A stretch of DNA of 14,683 nucleotides, taken from SIAJ01 sp036266155. Its GTDB lineage: Bacteria; Planctomycetota; Planctomycetia; Gemmatales; Gemmataceae. Every line of letters starts with the position of its first letter. Within the stretch, counting starts at the first letter, position 1. Positions 14,547-14,683 of this stretch are shown piece after piece. The stretch spans positions 1 to 14,683 of the forward strand of contig DATANR010000484.1 of the NCBI GenBank assembly GCA_036266155.1. The letters run 5' to 3'. A model generated the notes under the pieces. It ran no database searches. It saw only the letters and a program-made list of their open reading frames with translations, and was not told where the DNA came from. The position numbers and the translations under genes are program-made.

Positions 14547-14683
14547 GTGCCCCGTCAAACCTTAATTTTGGGGTAGAGGCGTTTGAGTTTTTGGCGGGCA
14601 TCGTCGATTTTGAACTGCCAGTCGACGCCGCGCTGCTTGGCGTTGGTTTTGTCGGCCCATATGCCAATCTCGGATTGGAGTAC
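14547..14683 (-). mobile_element. IS630-family insertion sequence, one end (continues past window)
   Basis: The transposase 3' end lies next to a CTAG at 14544-14547. IS630/Tc1-type elements insert at TA, often within CTAG, so the element end is placed just after the TA at 14545-14546. Only this end is in the window, so the terminal inverted repeat and the target duplication cannot be verified. Confidence 0.6.
14555..14683 (-). CDS. IS630-family transposase, C-terminal fragment (cut by window edge)
   Basis: The frame is open from the right edge to the stop at 14555-14557 and encodes 42 residues. It contains IWADKTNAKQRGVDWQF (about 9-25), then DDARQKLKRLYPKIKV (27-42). This is the typical C-terminal end of IS630/Tc1-mariner-type transposases, which carry a DDE catalytic domain and cut and paste DNA at TA sites. 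The catalytic acidic residues lie outside the window. Whether the element is intact cannot be judged. Confidence 0.85.
   Translation of the reverse strand, partial: VLQSEIGIWADKTNAKQRGVDWQFKIDDARQKLKRLYPKIKV

Noticed and set aside
14359..14667. 102-codon minus-strand frame overlapping the transposase end
   Set aside because: Its first third is the transposase coding sequence read in the wrong frame, and it crosses the inferred element end and the tandem repeat. The last 45 codons could be a remnant of a disrupted gene, but nothing is recognisable.
1..14683. CRISPR array, tRNA or rRNA genes
   Set aside because: No regularly spaced direct repeats, cloverleaf-like tRNA segments or rRNA-like stretches were noticed on reading both strands; a covariance-model scan was not possible.

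Overview
The window is high-GC bacterial DNA that most likely comes from a member of the Planctomycetota. No rRNA or other phylogenetic marker settles this. The case rests on a set of families typical of that phylum: a DUF1559 protein with a prepilin-like N-terminus, an ECF sigma factor beside a large WD40-repeat protein, DUF1080, DUF3500, and long WD40 and HlyD-like proteins. Genus-level placement is not possible from the sequence alone; Gemmataceae- or Pirellulales-like lineages are reasonable guesses.

Layout. The left end (1-1418, + strand) carries the 3' part of dnaN (DNA polymerase III beta clamp, cut by the window edge) followed by a DUF721/DciA-like gene. Next comes a DUF1559 gene (1560-2486, +) with a good promoter-like sequence and an unusually structured leader, closed by a 19-bp perfect hairpin. 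An ECF sigma factor (2548-3132, -) converges on that hairpin. It is divergent from a 641-residue WD40 protein (3161-5086, +) whose 5' end looks incomplete. From 5091 to the right edge every gene is on the minus strand. Read in the direction of transcription they are: a partial IS630-type transposase, a GAF-GAF-TM-HlyD protein, an HlyD-like protein with an embedded WD40 domain, serA (long-form D-3-phosphoglycerate dehydrogenase), a Tat-exported DUF3500 protein, a secreted DUF1080 protein, and an enolase-superfamily (mandelate racemase-like) enzyme.

How genes may work together. The two HlyD-type proteins (10103-14293) form the most distinctive unit. One is an inner-membrane adaptor with cytoplasmic GAF sensor domains. 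The other is an exported, possibly lipid-anchored adaptor whose beta-barrel region appears to be split by a WD40 propeller. No transporter ATPase, RND pump or peptidase lies with them in the window, so the partner is unknown. DUF3500, DUF1080 and the enolase-superfamily enzyme may form a carbohydrate or acid-sugar degradation group; this is inference from family and adjacency only.

Non-coding structure is the other notable feature. Two near-identical palindromes (6351-6388 and 12124-12157) occupy equivalent positions between co-directional genes. There is a nested palindrome at 7092-7138, a terminator-like hairpin at 10046-10075, and a leader at about 1484-1559 with mutually exclusive stems around the ribosome binding site. 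An IS630-type element has inserted about 250 bp upstream of the GAF-HlyD gene.
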